Part shown: positions 1 through 12,587 of the stretch, in pieces
How positions within the stretch are numbered: position 1 is the first letter of the stretch
Layout: each line of letters opens with the position of its first letter
Assembly: GCA_017590115.1 (NCBI GenBank)
Contig: JAGGNK010003224.1
Span: 124,001-188,000 of the forward strand
From: Montifringilla adamsi
Lineage: Eukaryota > Chordata > Aves > Passeriformes > Passeridae
Length of the DNA stretch: 64,000 nucleotides
Reading direction: 5' to 3'
Notes under the pieces: model-generated
What the model was told of the DNA's origin: nothing
The model's database searches: none
Seen by the model: only the letters and a program-made list of their open reading frames with translations
Made by a program: the position numbers and the translations under genes

Positions 1-1542
1 CAGCTGCAGATCTCCATGAGTTTATTTTGGTATTTATTTTAATGGGGACATGCTATTACAGCAGCTTTCATGTAAAGAAACAGCAACCATGATAAGAGTG
101 ATTCTTTTAGCATAGCTTGTACTCCTTTGAATTCCAAGAGATAAGTTGGTTAAGAAATTTAATATTGAATTAATAATGTAAGAAATTTAATATTAAAATT
201 TAATATTAATATTTAATATTAATATTAGCATTCTATTGTAGCATTGAAGGTTTTCATAATTTGTCACATTAAATTGCTAATGAGATCCACCCTATCAATG
301 AACAGGTGGGATCTGAAGCCTCATCACAAGTTCTCACTTTGTACAAACAAGGTAACCTTAAATGAACTGGTATTTGCAAAGAATTACAAAAGTCAAAGTC
401 TACTCTAACTGAAAATCTTTTTATCGACTATCTGATTATTCTTTTACTCTTTTGTTTGCTTAAGGCACCAAGTCAATGCCGTATACCTCTGACACAGTGG
501 TAGAAGCAGAGAACATACTGTACTAATAAATAGTAATGTCTGAGTTGCAGACAGACCTGTAATGTTTCAGCCGAAAACAAAATCTATAGACAGGGTAAAA
601 TCTTCTTCATAGTTTCAGGAAGGACTAAATAAATACTAATATTTTTTCACTTGCAAAACTTGACATATATGACTGTATACAAACTTTGTTTGCTGTAGAA
701 AATAGTGTAAAGCTTAAGCTCGTCTTTAACTGAAAGGAGTTAAATTTCAGCGAAAATAAATATGAGAGATTTTCCTAGGTAGAAATAGTACTCTTATCCA
801 TAATGTACTGAACAATGACTTCTATTATCTGAGGTGGCTTTTGCAGAATTTTTTATTATTACTTTCTAGTGGTAACTGGAAATTATGCTACTGGATATCA
901 GTTCTCAGGCTCATAAAGTTATGTCTGATCTCTGAGGTAGTTTTATTCTGCATATCTTAATTTAATTTTCTTTGTCTTGGTAGAATTAAGAAAGACAGCA
1001 ATGCCAATGACAGTGAATAATGTATAGAGGAACCTGACTCATTTTAGCAACATTCAGATCAAGGGATAGTGGCATGACAACAGCTGTAAATAGCTGTTGG
1101 AACACCTCATTGCACCATCTCACCCAGCCCACTCTCCTCTCCCACAGTCTGAAAGATATGAGAACCCATTATCCCCTCTGCAAGTGTCAGGGCTTAGAAT
1201 CTTGAACATGTACCTGCTTGATAAATTATCCTCTGACATGTGTTGCAAAGCACATGCTGGCGTGTTCCTCAGCTTCTTGCCAGCTTTTTTCACTGAAGGG
1301 TAAGCAAGATCAAATTACTTAATGCTTTTCCTTAGACAGTAAAACAATTTATCACAGGTAGTGTGCCTGTTTGTTGAAACTTTGTGTGCAATATCTCAAG
1401 ACATTTCTTTCAGTATCATACTGGGAGACAAGGAGTGATCTTTCATGAAAAAACATCTCCTCTGAATAAATACAAATTCATTCAGGGAATGGAGAAGCAG
1501 ATCACATGTGCGTAGCAAATTCAGAATTACTTTAATTGCAAG
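1..1542. other. AT-rich stretch with no recognised gene
   Basis: Both strands are rich in stop codons and I recognise no exon, RNA gene or transposon. The only structure I see is the AT-rich repeat near the left edge, listed separately. Confidence 0.6.
151..231. repeat. AT-rich low-complexity repeat (TTAATATT-like)
   Basis: The unit TAAGAAATTTAATATT occurs twice, at 151 and 180. It runs into a TTAATATT/AATATTAA series that can pair with itself. This is low-complexity DNA, probably from replication slippage, with no sign of function. Confidence 0.7.
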
Positions 1543-1715
1543 TGGGTCTCAGCAGAGCAGAGGGGCAGAATCCCCTCCCTGCCCTGCTGCCCACGGGGCT
1601 CTGGATGCAGCCCAGGACACGTTTGGCTCTCTGGGCTGGGAGTGCTCCTGGCTGGGTCATATTCAGTCATCCACCAAGATACCAGAATTTAAAGCTCTAT
1701 TTGCTGTTCTGCAAA
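1543..1715 (-). mobile_element. CR1 LINE fragment, internal 3' part
   Basis: The plus strand reads as the reverse complement of the CR1 region just upstream of its 3' UTR. It shows the landmarks GCAGAATCCCCTCCCTGCCC, GATGCAGCCCAGGACACG, a CTGGGCTG block and CATCCACCAAGATACC. Neither the 3' octamer end nor the reverse transcriptase is present, so this is an internal piece. The boundaries are approximate because the sequence fades into unique DNA on both sides. Confidence 0.85.
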
Positions 1716-3300
1716 GCCAGTAAATTATGTATCAAACTATCACATTGTTGTCTCTATTAATGTTTTAATTAACCCCTTGGAAAAGTAAGTGTATCAAATA
1801 GAGCAGAAAATACATAATGTAAAATAGGTATTATACAATTAGATATATAGTACATTAGATTCTGGAAGACTTTGCCTCTAAAATCTGGGTAAGGACTTCT
1901 TCCATCCCAACTAGTATGAAGACATGTTTTGTATTTATTATGCTCTCACTGTATACCACTTAAGCATGGGTGGATTTTATTGTTTAGAGAGACATACATT
2001 GTAGTCCTTATTTCAGAAACTCTGAGCTTTTAAATTGTTGATCTTTGCCACAGATCTGGGCTACTAGTGCTTACTTACATGTATCACCCCTACTTTATCA
2101 TGTAAGCAACCTTCCTCTTGATCTGGACCCACCAATTTTTTTTATCCCTTTCTGTAAAACTGTTGACATACATGTGTTGAAAATTCACCCTGGCTGTAAT
2201 TACTGTTTTCAGACTTAAGAACAGCTTGTTTCATTCCTTTTGGCTCTGCCACAGGAACTATGTTTTTCTGATTACTTCTTTTCAGCTGATTTATTAAGTA
2301 GACCAAAAAGTTTTGAACACAAAATTAGAAAGGGGAACAACATTATTACACTTTCTGTGGGGCTGGAGGAATTCTAAGTTGTCATCCTGATTTAATTTAA
2401 ATGTCTTTGAAGATTTTACTGATAAATAGTTTTGATGAAGCAATCTGCTTTAAAGATGAAAGATCCTGATAGGAATGCAAGTTAACAAGATGGTCTAGCA
2501 AATTAAAGCCAGTTTTTAAATCTAGTATATAAGTCCAAGACAAAAACATGTGAGTAGAAAAAAGGAGAAAAAACATAGGATTGCACTATTCAAAAAAATA
2601 CTTTTGTCTGAAATGTAGAGCTGGGGAACACCAAATACAAGAAAAACTCTGAAAGTCCAATTTCTCTAAGAATACCTTCACAGGACTATGACTGGTGGCA
2701 GCAGAAGAATACAGACAAATCTGGACAGAGATTGTTGTGCTGTCTGAAGATTAATGTTTGAATGGGATAAAGCAGAAGAGGAACAGCTACTACCACCTGT
2801 GATCTTTTACATCAAAGTATAAAAGCAAGACCATATTATGAAAACATTAGTGTTGTTCTTCCTACTCCTCACATACCACTGCCATCTGAGACATAGCCTT
2901 GACAGAATTTCAAAAAGTTAATCAGAGACTAAAGTTGTTCATGGAAGAAACCATAGCAGAGACAAATAAATCCTTATATTTTTTCCTCGTATTCCAGGGA
3001 TTTTTGTGTATTTTGAACTATCTTTAAAATTCCCAGCAAGGCACTGCTAGCAATGCAGCTGAGGCAGCACAGCTGGAAAGCTGTTGTAACTGAACATGTA
3101 CCCAAAAATGCAGGCAAATCGTTGGAGTGTGCTAAACTTCACCTTGCCATGGATTCACTGCTACAGTAGGCAGATGCCTCATTCACAGCTAGCCTGGATA
3201 TGTTCAGTCACAGCTGTGAAGTTTTTCTCTTACCCCATCCTCTCTTCTCCTTCTCAACTTTCCTACCTGATATACTAATTAAATGTACAAATACATTTAT
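1716..3300. other. unique AT-rich DNA, nothing recognised
   Basis: I see no exon, RNA gene or transposon. The open frames are short and lack recognisable domains. Confidence 0.55.
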
Positions 3301-3366
3301 AAAAAAAAACCAAAAACAAAACAAAACAAAAAACCCACCCAAAGCAAAACAAACAAACAAACAAAA
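3300..3366 (+). repeat. A-rich (CAAA)n / (CAAAA)n simple repeat
   Basis: This is a run of A-rich units (CAAAA, CAAAC, CAAAA) ending in three or four CAAA units. CR1 elements do not end in poly(A), so this is not a CR1 tail. No retrocopy is recognisable on its left side. Confidence 0.8.
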
Positions 3367-4369
3367 TAGTTCAGAAAGTTCAGCTGCTGCCTATCGCTCA
3401 AGGGCCAGACTTTTGGAAGAGACTGGTTGCCCTCCTTTTCCATGTGGTTAGCTCTTACTCACTGCTGCACTTACAAGAATGGCAGAGTTAACATATTCCT
3501 GCTGTGGAAAATGTTAGATGATTGCATAAGCTTTATTTGCTAACATAAATCTCAGCTAATTTATGTATTTGAGCCTGCTTTGATTCCATGTGTTGTAACA
3601 AATAGACATGTGTATTAAAAAGAATGCTATGCTCCATTCTAATACTTGGCTAGAACAGGGAGATTTCTCTCCTTTAGGTTACTTTTTCATCGTCTGAATA
3701 AAAGTAACATCAGAACTTACATTAAATGTGCTGTTTTCTTTAGGACAAAGATACAGATCTTAAGAGGCAGGAAATGGAAATGACAGCAGAGAATGAGTTA
3801 TGCCCCCTTTTAAAAAAATATCACTAGAGTTTTAAAAATACCGTCACAAAGTACCACCTCAATCTTCACATCAAAGGAACCTATGTTTGGGATTTCAGGA
3901 AAATTTTCATGACAAAATTTCCCAGTTTGAAAGCCATCTACTAAACAGGAAATTCCAAATTAATTTTGCTGTTCTGGCTTTTCTTCCAAATTTCTTATTT
4001 TCCCAATCTTAACTGGAGATCTGGTCCACTACTGTACTCATAATGGGATATTTTCAGTCCCTGTGGGTTATTTTTCCATTAAAATAAACACAAAAAACCA
4101 TAAGCTCTTAAATCTTTGATTGAGTAAGAAATTCCGTTACTGAAAGAATGTAGTCCAAATTTAAGTAATACCAGGACGTGAAACTTTGTTCATCCACCTC
4201 GCCCACCTGCCCTGTTAATGTTTGACTTTTAGCTCCTGGTACTTGTTCTTTAAGCATATCATATAAAAGCTGGGGGGAGGAAGAACCATAGGTTTGCACT
4301 TGACTATTAGAAAATACTCAAAAATCATTCTCTTCTGACTTTAGAAGTAAGGGCAAAAACTGATTCACA
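3367..4369. other. unique DNA, nothing recognised
   Basis: No gene or repeat is recognised on either strand. The right edge is where CR1 homology begins. Confidence 0.5.
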
Positions 4370-4592
4370 GGACGTTCCACCTAAACATGAGGAAGAACTT
4401 TACTGTGGGGGTGACCCCACATTGGGACAGATTGACCAGAGAGGTTGTGGAGTCTCCCTCACTGGAGATGTTCCAGAACCACCTGGACACAATCCTGTGC
4501 TGTGTGCACTGGGATGGACCTGCTTGAGCAGGGAGGTTGGATCAGGTGACCCACTGTGGTTCCTTCCAAAATCACACATTCTGTATGAAACT
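4370..4592 (+). mobile_element. CR1 LINE, 5'-truncated 3' end
   Basis: The sequence matches the 3' UTR of CR1 in sense orientation. It contains AGGAAGAACTTTACTGTG, GACCAGAGAGGTTGTGGAGTC, CTGGAGATGTTCCAGAACC and GAGCAGGGAGGTTGGATCAG, ending near CCTTCCAAAATCACACATTCTG. Only about 220 bp of a roughly 4.5 kb element is present. Severe 5' truncation is usual for CR1, which is copied by target-primed reverse transcription. It belongs to the same broad subfamily type as the copy at 5,263-5,760, which lies in the opposite orientation. Confidence 0.92.
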
Positions 4593-5262
4593 CTGAGAAA
4601 TTCAGGGATATGTTTGTTTCTTTTTCCCTACAGCAATATTACATGCACATTATGAAACTACCAGTAAACTGACAACTTTTGTTGTTTTCCTCCCAGATGG
4701 ATTCATGCATAGTAAGGAAATACCTGGAAAGCTATCTTTTTCTAATGGAATGCTGTTGGAAAATGTAGTTTTGGTATAATACAGCTCAGTCACCTAATCA
4801 GTCATGGTTCTCCGAAATGAAATGAGTGCTTTTAAGTGTGACTATGCATCAACTTGTGAACTTCTAGCAGAGTGTTCTGGTCCTGAACTTGAAATATTTG
4901 AATAATGTTCAATAATGCTCAAGAAGCTGTTTGAAAATTAGTTTTCCACAAAATATTTTGTTTTAGATGAATGAATATTTCCAAGGAAACATTGCACCAA
5001 AAAGAAATTGTTTCTTATCAGCCATTTGCATCCAGTATTTCCAAAACTAGGAGCTTAAAAACTCCTGTATTGAATCTCTGAAGACTGGGAGCTTAAAAAC
5101 GCTTATGTTGACCCTCAGAAAATCTTTAGAAAATTTTTACATCTGGGATTAATTTAATTTTCTTTCTGGTGCATGTGGTTCAGATTATTCTGTTATCAAA
5201 AGAATACTTATTAGCACAAAAGCAAATCATAAGATTCTCATCTTATGAAACATAATGTTCAC
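4593..5262. other. single-copy spacer between two inverted CR1 copies
   Basis: This AT-rich unique DNA has no recognised gene. An imperfect local repeat occurs inside it: GGAGCTTAAAAACTCCTGTA near 5,050 and GGAGCTTAAAAACGCTTATG near 5,088. Confidence 0.6.
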
Positions 5263-5760
5263 AGAATCACAGAATGGGTCAAGTTGGAAGGACCCACAGT
5301 GGGTCATCTGATCCAACCTCCCTGCTCAAGCAGGGCCATCCCAGTGAACACAGCACAGGATTGCATCTCAATGGTGCTTGAATGTCTCCATTGAGGGAGA
5401 CTCCACAACCTTTCTGGGCAACCTGTTCCAGTGTGTGGTCACCCATACAGTAAATTTCTTCCTCCTGTTCTGGTGGAATTTCCTGTGCACCTCTCACTGC
5501 CCATTGCCTCTTGTCCTATTGCTCGGCATGGCCAAGCAGAGCCCGGTCCCTGCTCCGACCCCTCCCTGCAGACCCTGACAGACACTGATGAGGTCCCCCT
5601 CAGTTGTCTCCTCTCAAGGCTGAACAGAGACAGCTTCCTCAGTCTGTCCTCGTAACAGAGAAGCTCTGGTCCTTTGGTTTCATGTCTCTGTTGTGCTTGA
5701 GGAGCCCAGAACTGGACACAGACTCCAGATGAGGCACCATCAGGATGGAGCAGAGGTGCA
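5263..5760 (-). mobile_element. CR1 LINE, 5'-truncated 3' end
   Basis: The plus strand begins with the reverse complement of the CR1 3' terminus (ACAGAATCACAGAATGGG). It continues with AAGTTGGAAGGACCCACAG, CCCTGCTCAAGCAGGGCCAT and the GAGACTCCACAACCTTTCTG block, then the region ending in CCAGAACTGGACACAGACTC. About 500 bp is present and no reverse transcriptase remains. A 30-bp duplication sits beside its truncated 5' end. Confidence 0.95.
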
Positions 5761-5778
5761 AAATTGTTCCAGGTTTTG

Positions 5779-5838
5779 TGTAACATGCTGGTAATACTCG
5801 TATGCATGTGTAACATGCTGGTAATACTCATATGCAAT
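5779..5838. repeat. 30-bp direct tandem duplication
   Basis: The block starting TGTAACATGCTGGTAATACT at 5,779 recurs directly at 5,809 with period 30. One mismatch is visible (G at 5,800 versus A at 5,830). It lies just past the 5'-truncation point of the neighbouring CR1 copy, so it may have arisen during or after that insertion. Confidence 0.9.
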
Positions 5839-6190
5839 TTGAGATCAAGAAAACTGCTCTCCACTCTTCTCCTGACTGCTCTGTGCTCATCGCAGGAACT
5901 GGCCAGCGTGGCGCAGGGGTCCAGGGGCTGCAGGTGAACCAGAACATACCTGAAGGTCAGACCTAGTCCAGGAGCAAAATCAGTAGAGGGTTATTGCGGG
6001 GGGGACAACTGCAGTAGACCATAGTGGGCATAGGAGTTGATCTGGTGAGAAGACTGCAGGATGCAGCTGATTTGGAGCTTGGTGTGGAGAATTAATAATA
6101 AGAAGCACTGGAGAAAAAAGGCTGGAAGAAGGAAAGGATGCATCCTTCAGATGGTGGGAATAATATATTAATTTTCATATTATTTATAGC
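5839..6190. other. unique spacer between CR1 copies
   Basis: No gene is recognised. A short GC-richer piece near 5,900-5,945 is not assignable to a known element. Confidence 0.45.
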
Positions 6191-6735
6191 AGTCATAGAA
6201 TGTTAAGGGTCAAAAGGAACCTTAAAGATTATCTAGTCTCAATCCCCCTGCCATGGGCAGGGACATCTGCCACTTGACCAGGCTGCTCAAGGCCTTATCT
6301 AACCTGGCTTTGAACACTTCCAGCGCTGGGTTATCCACAATCTCCTTGGGCAAACTGTTCCAATGTTCCAGCATCCTGACAGTAAAGAATGTATTCCTTA
6401 TATCCAACCAAAATTTCCCCTCTTTCAGTGTGTACCCTTTTCTCCTTGCCTGTCTCTATAGTCCCTGATAAAGAGTCCCTCTCCATCTTCCCTGTAGGCT
6501 CCTTCAGATGTTGGCAGGTTGCCATGAGGTCTCCACACAACCTTCTCTTCTCCAGGCTGAACAGCCCCAACCTTCTGAATTTGTCTTTTTAGGGGAGGAG
6601 CTCCGGCCCTCTTATCAGCTTTGTGGCCTCCTCTGGACTTGCTCCAGCAGTTCCATGTCCCTCTTAAATTGGGGACACCAGGGCTGGACACAGTGCTCCT
6701 GGTGGGGTCTCACCAAAGCAGAGTATAAAATACTG
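6191..6735 (-). mobile_element. CR1 LINE, 5'-truncated copy
   Basis: The plus strand reads as the reverse complement of the CR1 3' end: AGTCATAGAATG, then AAGGAACCTTAAAGATTATC, CCCTGCCATGGGCAGGGACA, and the AACAGCCCCAACC and GGGGACACCAGGGCTGGACA landmarks. It is truncated near the CTCACCAAAGCAGAG motif. Read in the same frame, an 88-codon stretch differs at only nine residues from the plus-strand copy at 58,758-59,021. The two are therefore the same, fairly young subfamily. Confidence 0.96.
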
Positions 6736-9700
6736 AGAACTCATATCTAAGAATAATATTATGCTTTAGTGTAGTTACTGATTTGTTTGAGACACAGAAA
6801 AATAGAGAGAAAAAAATATACTTCAGGGGAAGTTTAAATATAAGAAACAAACCAAAATACTAAATGTAATATGCAAACCTCATCTTTTCCATGTCTCACT
6901 CTTCTGAGGAGGCTTGTGTTCTTTATTTTGTTACATTTTATTTAACCTGCACTTTTAATGTTGGGAAGTAGGCAGTACAGCATTTTATACTTATTTTATG
7001 CATTAGATAAATTTAATAATAAATTACCTAATTCCTAAGTGTGACTAATATTCTGTAATTGCTAAGATGTCTATTTTGTCAACCAGTGATGGTTGTATAA
7101 CCACATCCAAATATTTTTGCCATAGATTCAGCATGTCACCTGCCAGTTTCACTCTTCTGCCTATGATATGGATATCGTGTTTTTCCATTGGCTGAGCATA
7201 TTTGTCATGGAAGAATATTGCTATTACTGTGGAGATTAAGGAATGACAGAAAAAACCCCTAATCTCACTAGATTTTAAAGAGATTTTTAGGTAGTTGGGG
7301 CTGTTTAGAGTTTTCCTTTGGAAGGAATGCATATTTACTATAAAGATCTAAACACCACAGAGTGGTAAATGCTATTAGGATTCTGTCCCAAAATCCCCAA
7401 GCAGAGCCTACCAAAAAACAATAACTCTGTAAATTAGTAAAGTACTCTGTCATCTAAAGGAGTGATTTATTGGAAACACTTGCTTATATTTACAGATGCA
7501 GTCTGACCCCAACCTCTAAGTTTACATAGCTAGGATTTTCTAAGCTGCCTGTGTTCTACAGGACTTCTGTGAGACAGCTGCCTTCTCTTTCTGGCTTCTG
7601 CTGGCTTGTGTGGGTGAGCTTATCTGAAAAAAATATTTCCTGTTTTAAGAAAAAAACAGATAACAGAATTCTGGTCCAGAGAACATTTTGTTGAATAAGT
7701 TAATAAGATATCAGTTTTTTAATAGTATTAATTTAATATTATTAAAAACAAAGTTGCCTTTCTAACTGTATTAGTTCTAGACATATCTAGGCATATCATG
7801 TCAGCTGTGTGCTCCATTTTGTTCAAATGCTGCTCAAACAGATGTTGAGAGGGTTCGTGCTCCCAAGATCCTTAGTCAAAATAGAGAAGGAAAACATGAT
7901 GAAAGAATCAGTGAGAACACTGAAATCAGTGTTTGAAAGAAAACTCAATCCCAGTATTCTTTTGTTTACAGAAGGCATGATTTGCCAAACCACAGCATTT
8001 CTGATTTTACCATAAGTTTCAGCTTCATATAATTTATAACTGCCAGTAGTTGATTTAAAAAAAAAAAAGTAAAAAAAAACCTGTTGAAAAACTGCATGTT
8101 TTTCTTATCAGTAAGGCACTAAATTGTAATTTTTAAAATAAAAATGTGAACAGGCTGTTATTATAAGAACAATTAGATATTTTGTTCTATATTTTACCTG
8201 CAATGTAATTGATGATGTAAATTTGAAATGCCTTCATTCATTAAAATAGTTTTTAAAGACTGATAAACTTATGAAACAAGCATTTGGAATTTTATCAAAC
8301 CCATGGTGTCAGATTTAATACAAGCCTCTCAAGCTGGGAATGTAGTATTTCAGCAAAATACTTTTAGCTCCTGAATATACCTGTGTGGACTTTTTGAAAG
8401 AAAAACATGTAATAATGAGACCATTCAATTTTGTATTAAGAAAGGTCAAAACTGAAAGAGAATTCACTAGTGAACTGGGAGAAAAAGAACCCCAAAGTCC
8501 AGCAGGCAATAAATAGGTCCCTAAACAAATACCTTGAACAAATATTTTCTTAACTTCAAAAGAATTAGCTCAAAGTACCATGAGCTGTATGGCACACAAA
8601 CTCCTTGCTGCAGGCATAATTGTACCATAATACACTGAACACAGTCAAACATTGCTCAGTGAAAATAGGTCTCTTCTCTATGATCACTTCAACCTGAAGA
8701 AACACACACTCAGCAGCTCTAGAAATTACTCCAGCCTCTGAGCAGGAGAGGGTTGCACATTCCTCCTAGTTTAAATAGTTAAAACTATTTGTCTTTTCCT
8801 GAAGAGGTCTAAAAGAATTTGTAGGTGAGACTGAATGATAGACAGGATACCAGTGTGACTTGCTATTCCTATGATATGTTTTTCAGGTGGCAGATGCATG
8901 AAGGGGTCTCCAATTCCCATTCTCCATTGAAACCAGGTATAATTTACATGGAAAGTGGCTGAATAAAAGGCATAAGCAGAGCTTCATGCAGGGATCTGGG
9001 CTGAGTCCAAGCATGAAGGCTGGCCTACAACCCACTTGTCTGTGGGTTCCAGCAGGATGCAATAGTTAGTGTCTGTTCAAGCTTTTCCAGTTAAGAAAGC
9101 ATTTGGAGATGTCTACCAGTATAGCTTAGACACATGGGATCTTTGAATGTCAGTGTTGCTGTGTAGCTGAACATTTTAGGCACTTCTGTGATTCAGTAGC
9201 AGGAGAGTGGGGGTTTGATGACATTCTACAAATCGGAGATGTTCACGTGCCTAAATATTCATAAGAAATTTTCATCCTCCAATGGAAACATGAAGGGAAG
9301 TTTAAATCAAGTTTTTCTGCTTCAGTTCTCATTATTTGCAATTTCTGCATGACTGCTATGATGCTGTACTTTCCTCAGTCCAGTCATTACTGATCTGAGG
9401 AAGCCATTATTGTGTTTTCATAAGGCATTTTAATGTTCCAAAAGATTTAAATCCACTTAAAATATTTTAAAATGTTGAAGACATCATCATACAATTTGGC
9501 TACTTCTCCAAATGTGTAAGAGTGGAGTAAGAGAGAACTTGTTCTTCTGTGTCTCTTTAACAACAATGATGAGCATTTTCAGTGTACACAGTAAATGCAC
9601 TATGTTATTTTAAAAGATTGTAAATAGACCATTTCATTGTTGCTTTCATTTTAAACTTCAGAAGTGCTGATTTTGGCATGAGTTCACCAGACATAAACAC

Positions 9701-12354
9701 AGGAATATTTTATTTCCCTGGTGACACCACAGCGCTAAGCTTTCTTGCAACTTTCACTTTATGGAGATACCTGAAGAGAAACAGTTCCATTAGTAATCAG
9801 GCTTGGTTTTAAACAAAAGTTGAAAGTGTGGGTTTCAGGATATTGTAATGTCTGGCTCACTTATTTTGTTCTTTCTCTGAACCATTCTCTATTTTTGTAT
9901 TTAACTTGTTATCAACACATAAAGACAGTAGGTTGCTTGAGACGAAAGCAGTAAATCTCCCAGCTTTTCTTTCTGGAGTTAATTTTCCTGTATTGGGACA
10001 AAATATCAGAAATATACAGACTTTTAGAACATGCCAACAGGTGCTTTTGAGACTAAACAAGCTTAAAGATCAAAGATCAGCTCAGGGAAAGTGAGTAATT
10101 TTCCTTTTTTTTCTTTTTTTCTTTACCTTTTTTTTTCTTTCTGTTTTATTTCAGTCTTCAGCTGGTTGGTTGGCTGGTTTGGTTTGAGGTTTTTTATTTT
10201 CTTTTGGTCTTAATTAGACCTCTGTGCCATTGAAAACCAAATGTCATGAAAGACACTCCATTAAAAGCTAAGTACTCTACAGCTACGTTCCCTTTTTAAT
10301 AACTGTTGTAGAAGCATAGCCTGGGCTCCCAGGGAAACAGTTAGCCAGGGAGCTGATGCTTCCTGAGGAGCTGGAACTTCCAGAAACCAGTTTCATACTG
10401 ACCACCCCAAGGTCAAGGGTAATTGCCTTTCCAGCTGCATGACACAGAGGAGTATGCATATTCCCCACCTCAGCTGGAAACATATCAGTCCTTTGGACTT
10501 CTGTACTTTTCTGCCATGACACATTTTAGAAATTGTTCAATTTATCCAACTTAACAGTAACACTGAAGAAACCTCTTCTTTTGTTTGCCGTGCTTAGGCC
10601 ATTGTGACTATGAGGTGTTGTGTCTTTTGAGGGCTTGTAACTAGTGTCAAGTTCTCATTATCTTCTCCCAGGAAATGATGAGGTTGAGTATACTGTCAAT
10701 AGAGTGTTCTATAAGGGCTTATAATGAACAGGACTGCTTTGTGCTAGAGTACAGGGCATGGCAGCCATAACAACTTGTAGCCCATGGAAAATTCCATCAC
10801 CTGCCCCTGTTCCTTCAAAATTGGTGGCTTGGTGGAAATAGCTTTGATGACTAAGAAGGAGCACAGTGACTGCCTTTTTCTGATAGCTGTAGGATCACAA
10901 AAGAATGTGTGGCCTTGCTCTTTCTATTGTCACAAGATCCAGAAGAAAAGTGTTTGGAAACAACACATCATGGGGCCTGGTGGATAGCACTGTTGATAAA
11001 TAGAAGGGCAATCCCAAAAACTTGATCTGAGTTGTTGAATGACATGAAACATAGAGAGGGTCAATGATTTAAATTCTGTTCCTTGCCATTCAAGAAAGAA
11101 CACCAGAAAGTGTGATATTTCACTTGCTCTGTAGCTACATTACATTATACCTGTGAAAATAGGTTCATCATTACTAGAGATCTGAACATCAGCTTTTCAT
11201 TTGGAAATAGCAACTCAATACCTTTGCTGAAAGGTTGGGGAAAAACCACAGCTTTTATATTAGGTGACTAGGACAAGGAAATAAAAATAATAATAAGGCA
11301 CTGAACTGGTCACAAATAAATTGATGAGCTCAAGACATCAACTGGGGATGATTAATTCATGTTGTTTCAAACTAAGCATAAATGGAATGAGTGATGATGT
11401 TAACACTTCCACAAAACCAACAAAATGTTTCACCTTATCCTAGCAACCCTAAGTAACTTTCTGGGCGCACTGTTCTATCTTAGCTGGTCTGACACCGGCT
11501 ATGTCAACTGTCATTTTCATATGCAAAACATATGTATACGTAGTGTTTCATCCTTTTCCTTTTGCATGAACATCTACACACCATTTTGTGCAGGGTTCTC
11601 ACCATGCTTTTTTTCAACAATCAAGTACATTGTAGCCAAAATGTTAAAAGTTTGTTTATACTTTATTTAGCCTGATTTGTTTGCTTGCTTCTGTGTTCAG
11701 TATCTGGGCTCTTTGCTTTAAAGTTACACCTTGTATGGCAGACTACCTTTGATGTTCTGCAAGCCAGAACTCAGAATGAAGAATTCTTTCTCAAGTATTC
11801 TCTTTCATGATTTATTTCTGCCTTATTTAGCACAGAAAATAACCCATAAAGGATAAAATATCAAATAAAGTGGAAGAGTTACAGGGCAGATTCCTGGCAT
11901 TTTGTCAGGGCAGGGATGGTAGGTCAAATGAAAACAAATAAACACTAAAAGTAATATAAGAATTTGGGCTTTGATTTCCTGATTACTGATTCCTACCTCA
12001 ACATTTCAGAGAAATAGTATTTCTCCAAAGATGACTTCTCATTCTGCCTCTAAGATATCTTTTTTTCATATTCCCATAAAAAAAATTTTAACATTTTCTT
12101 AAGATGATTTTTTTCCTTCCCAGTTGTAACCCACTACTGATGAGCAAACGAAATTTCTTGAGAGACTATGTTGAATTTTTTTTTTTTTTTACCTAATTGC
12201 TAATTTTTCAATTATCTGTGACTTTTTAAAGATCTATAGTTAAAACAAATTCAGTCACCCTCAGATATCTTGCAGAGCACAGGAAGATATCTGGTCTCAG
12301 AAAAGTACATTCCGTGTTGCTGCATCTGGCATTTAGACTGAGCAAACAACGTGT
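6736..12354. other. long unique region, no gene recognised
   Basis: I found no conserved exon, RNA gene or transposon. The longest open frames are about 60-95 codons and none shows a domain I know. A 95-codon minus-strand frame ends at 7,045. A slightly GC-richer block lies at 10,300-10,460, and a pyrimidine-rich run near 10,100-10,145. Conserved non-coding elements could be present but cannot be judged from one sequence. Confidence 0.5.
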
Positions 12355-12397
12355 GGGGAAGGGAAGGGAAGGGAAGGGAAGGGAAGGGAAGGGAAGG
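12355..12397 (+). repeat. (GGGAA)8 microsatellite with G-quadruplex pattern
   Basis: Eight uninterrupted GGGAA units run from 12,356 to 12,395, preceded by an extra G. Four or more G3 runs with 2-nt loops satisfy the canonical G-quadruplex pattern on the plus strand. The all-purine strand could also form a triplex. On the minus strand it reads as Ser-Leu-Pro-Phe-Pro repeats in an open frame, which is a product of the repeat and not a gene. Confidence 0.95.
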
Positions 12398-12567
12398 TCA
12401 GAGGTCCACACTTCTGGTAAGTGAGAAAGAAACAGTCTTTTATTCCAGAAATGGATGACAATGATTTTTTCTTGACTGCAAACAGACCACATTGGCTTTT
12501 CTGCTTCTGGATTTTGAGCTGTACTGGAGCTGAGTGGATCAGCAGTGAGAGTTTTGATTTCTTCTTC

Positions 12568-12587
12568 TTTTTTTTTTTTTTTTTTTT
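12568..12587. repeat. T20 homopolymer
   Basis: There are twenty consecutive T on the plus strand, preceded by CTTCTTC. Read on the minus strand it is a poly(A) run, but no retrocopy is recognisable beside it. Confidence 0.9.

Noticed and set aside
5439..5864. 141-codon minus-strand frame with a repeated SITSMLHMHT-type segment
   Set aside because: It lies in CR1 3' UTR plus the 30-bp tandem duplication, which produces the repeated peptide. It is not a gene.
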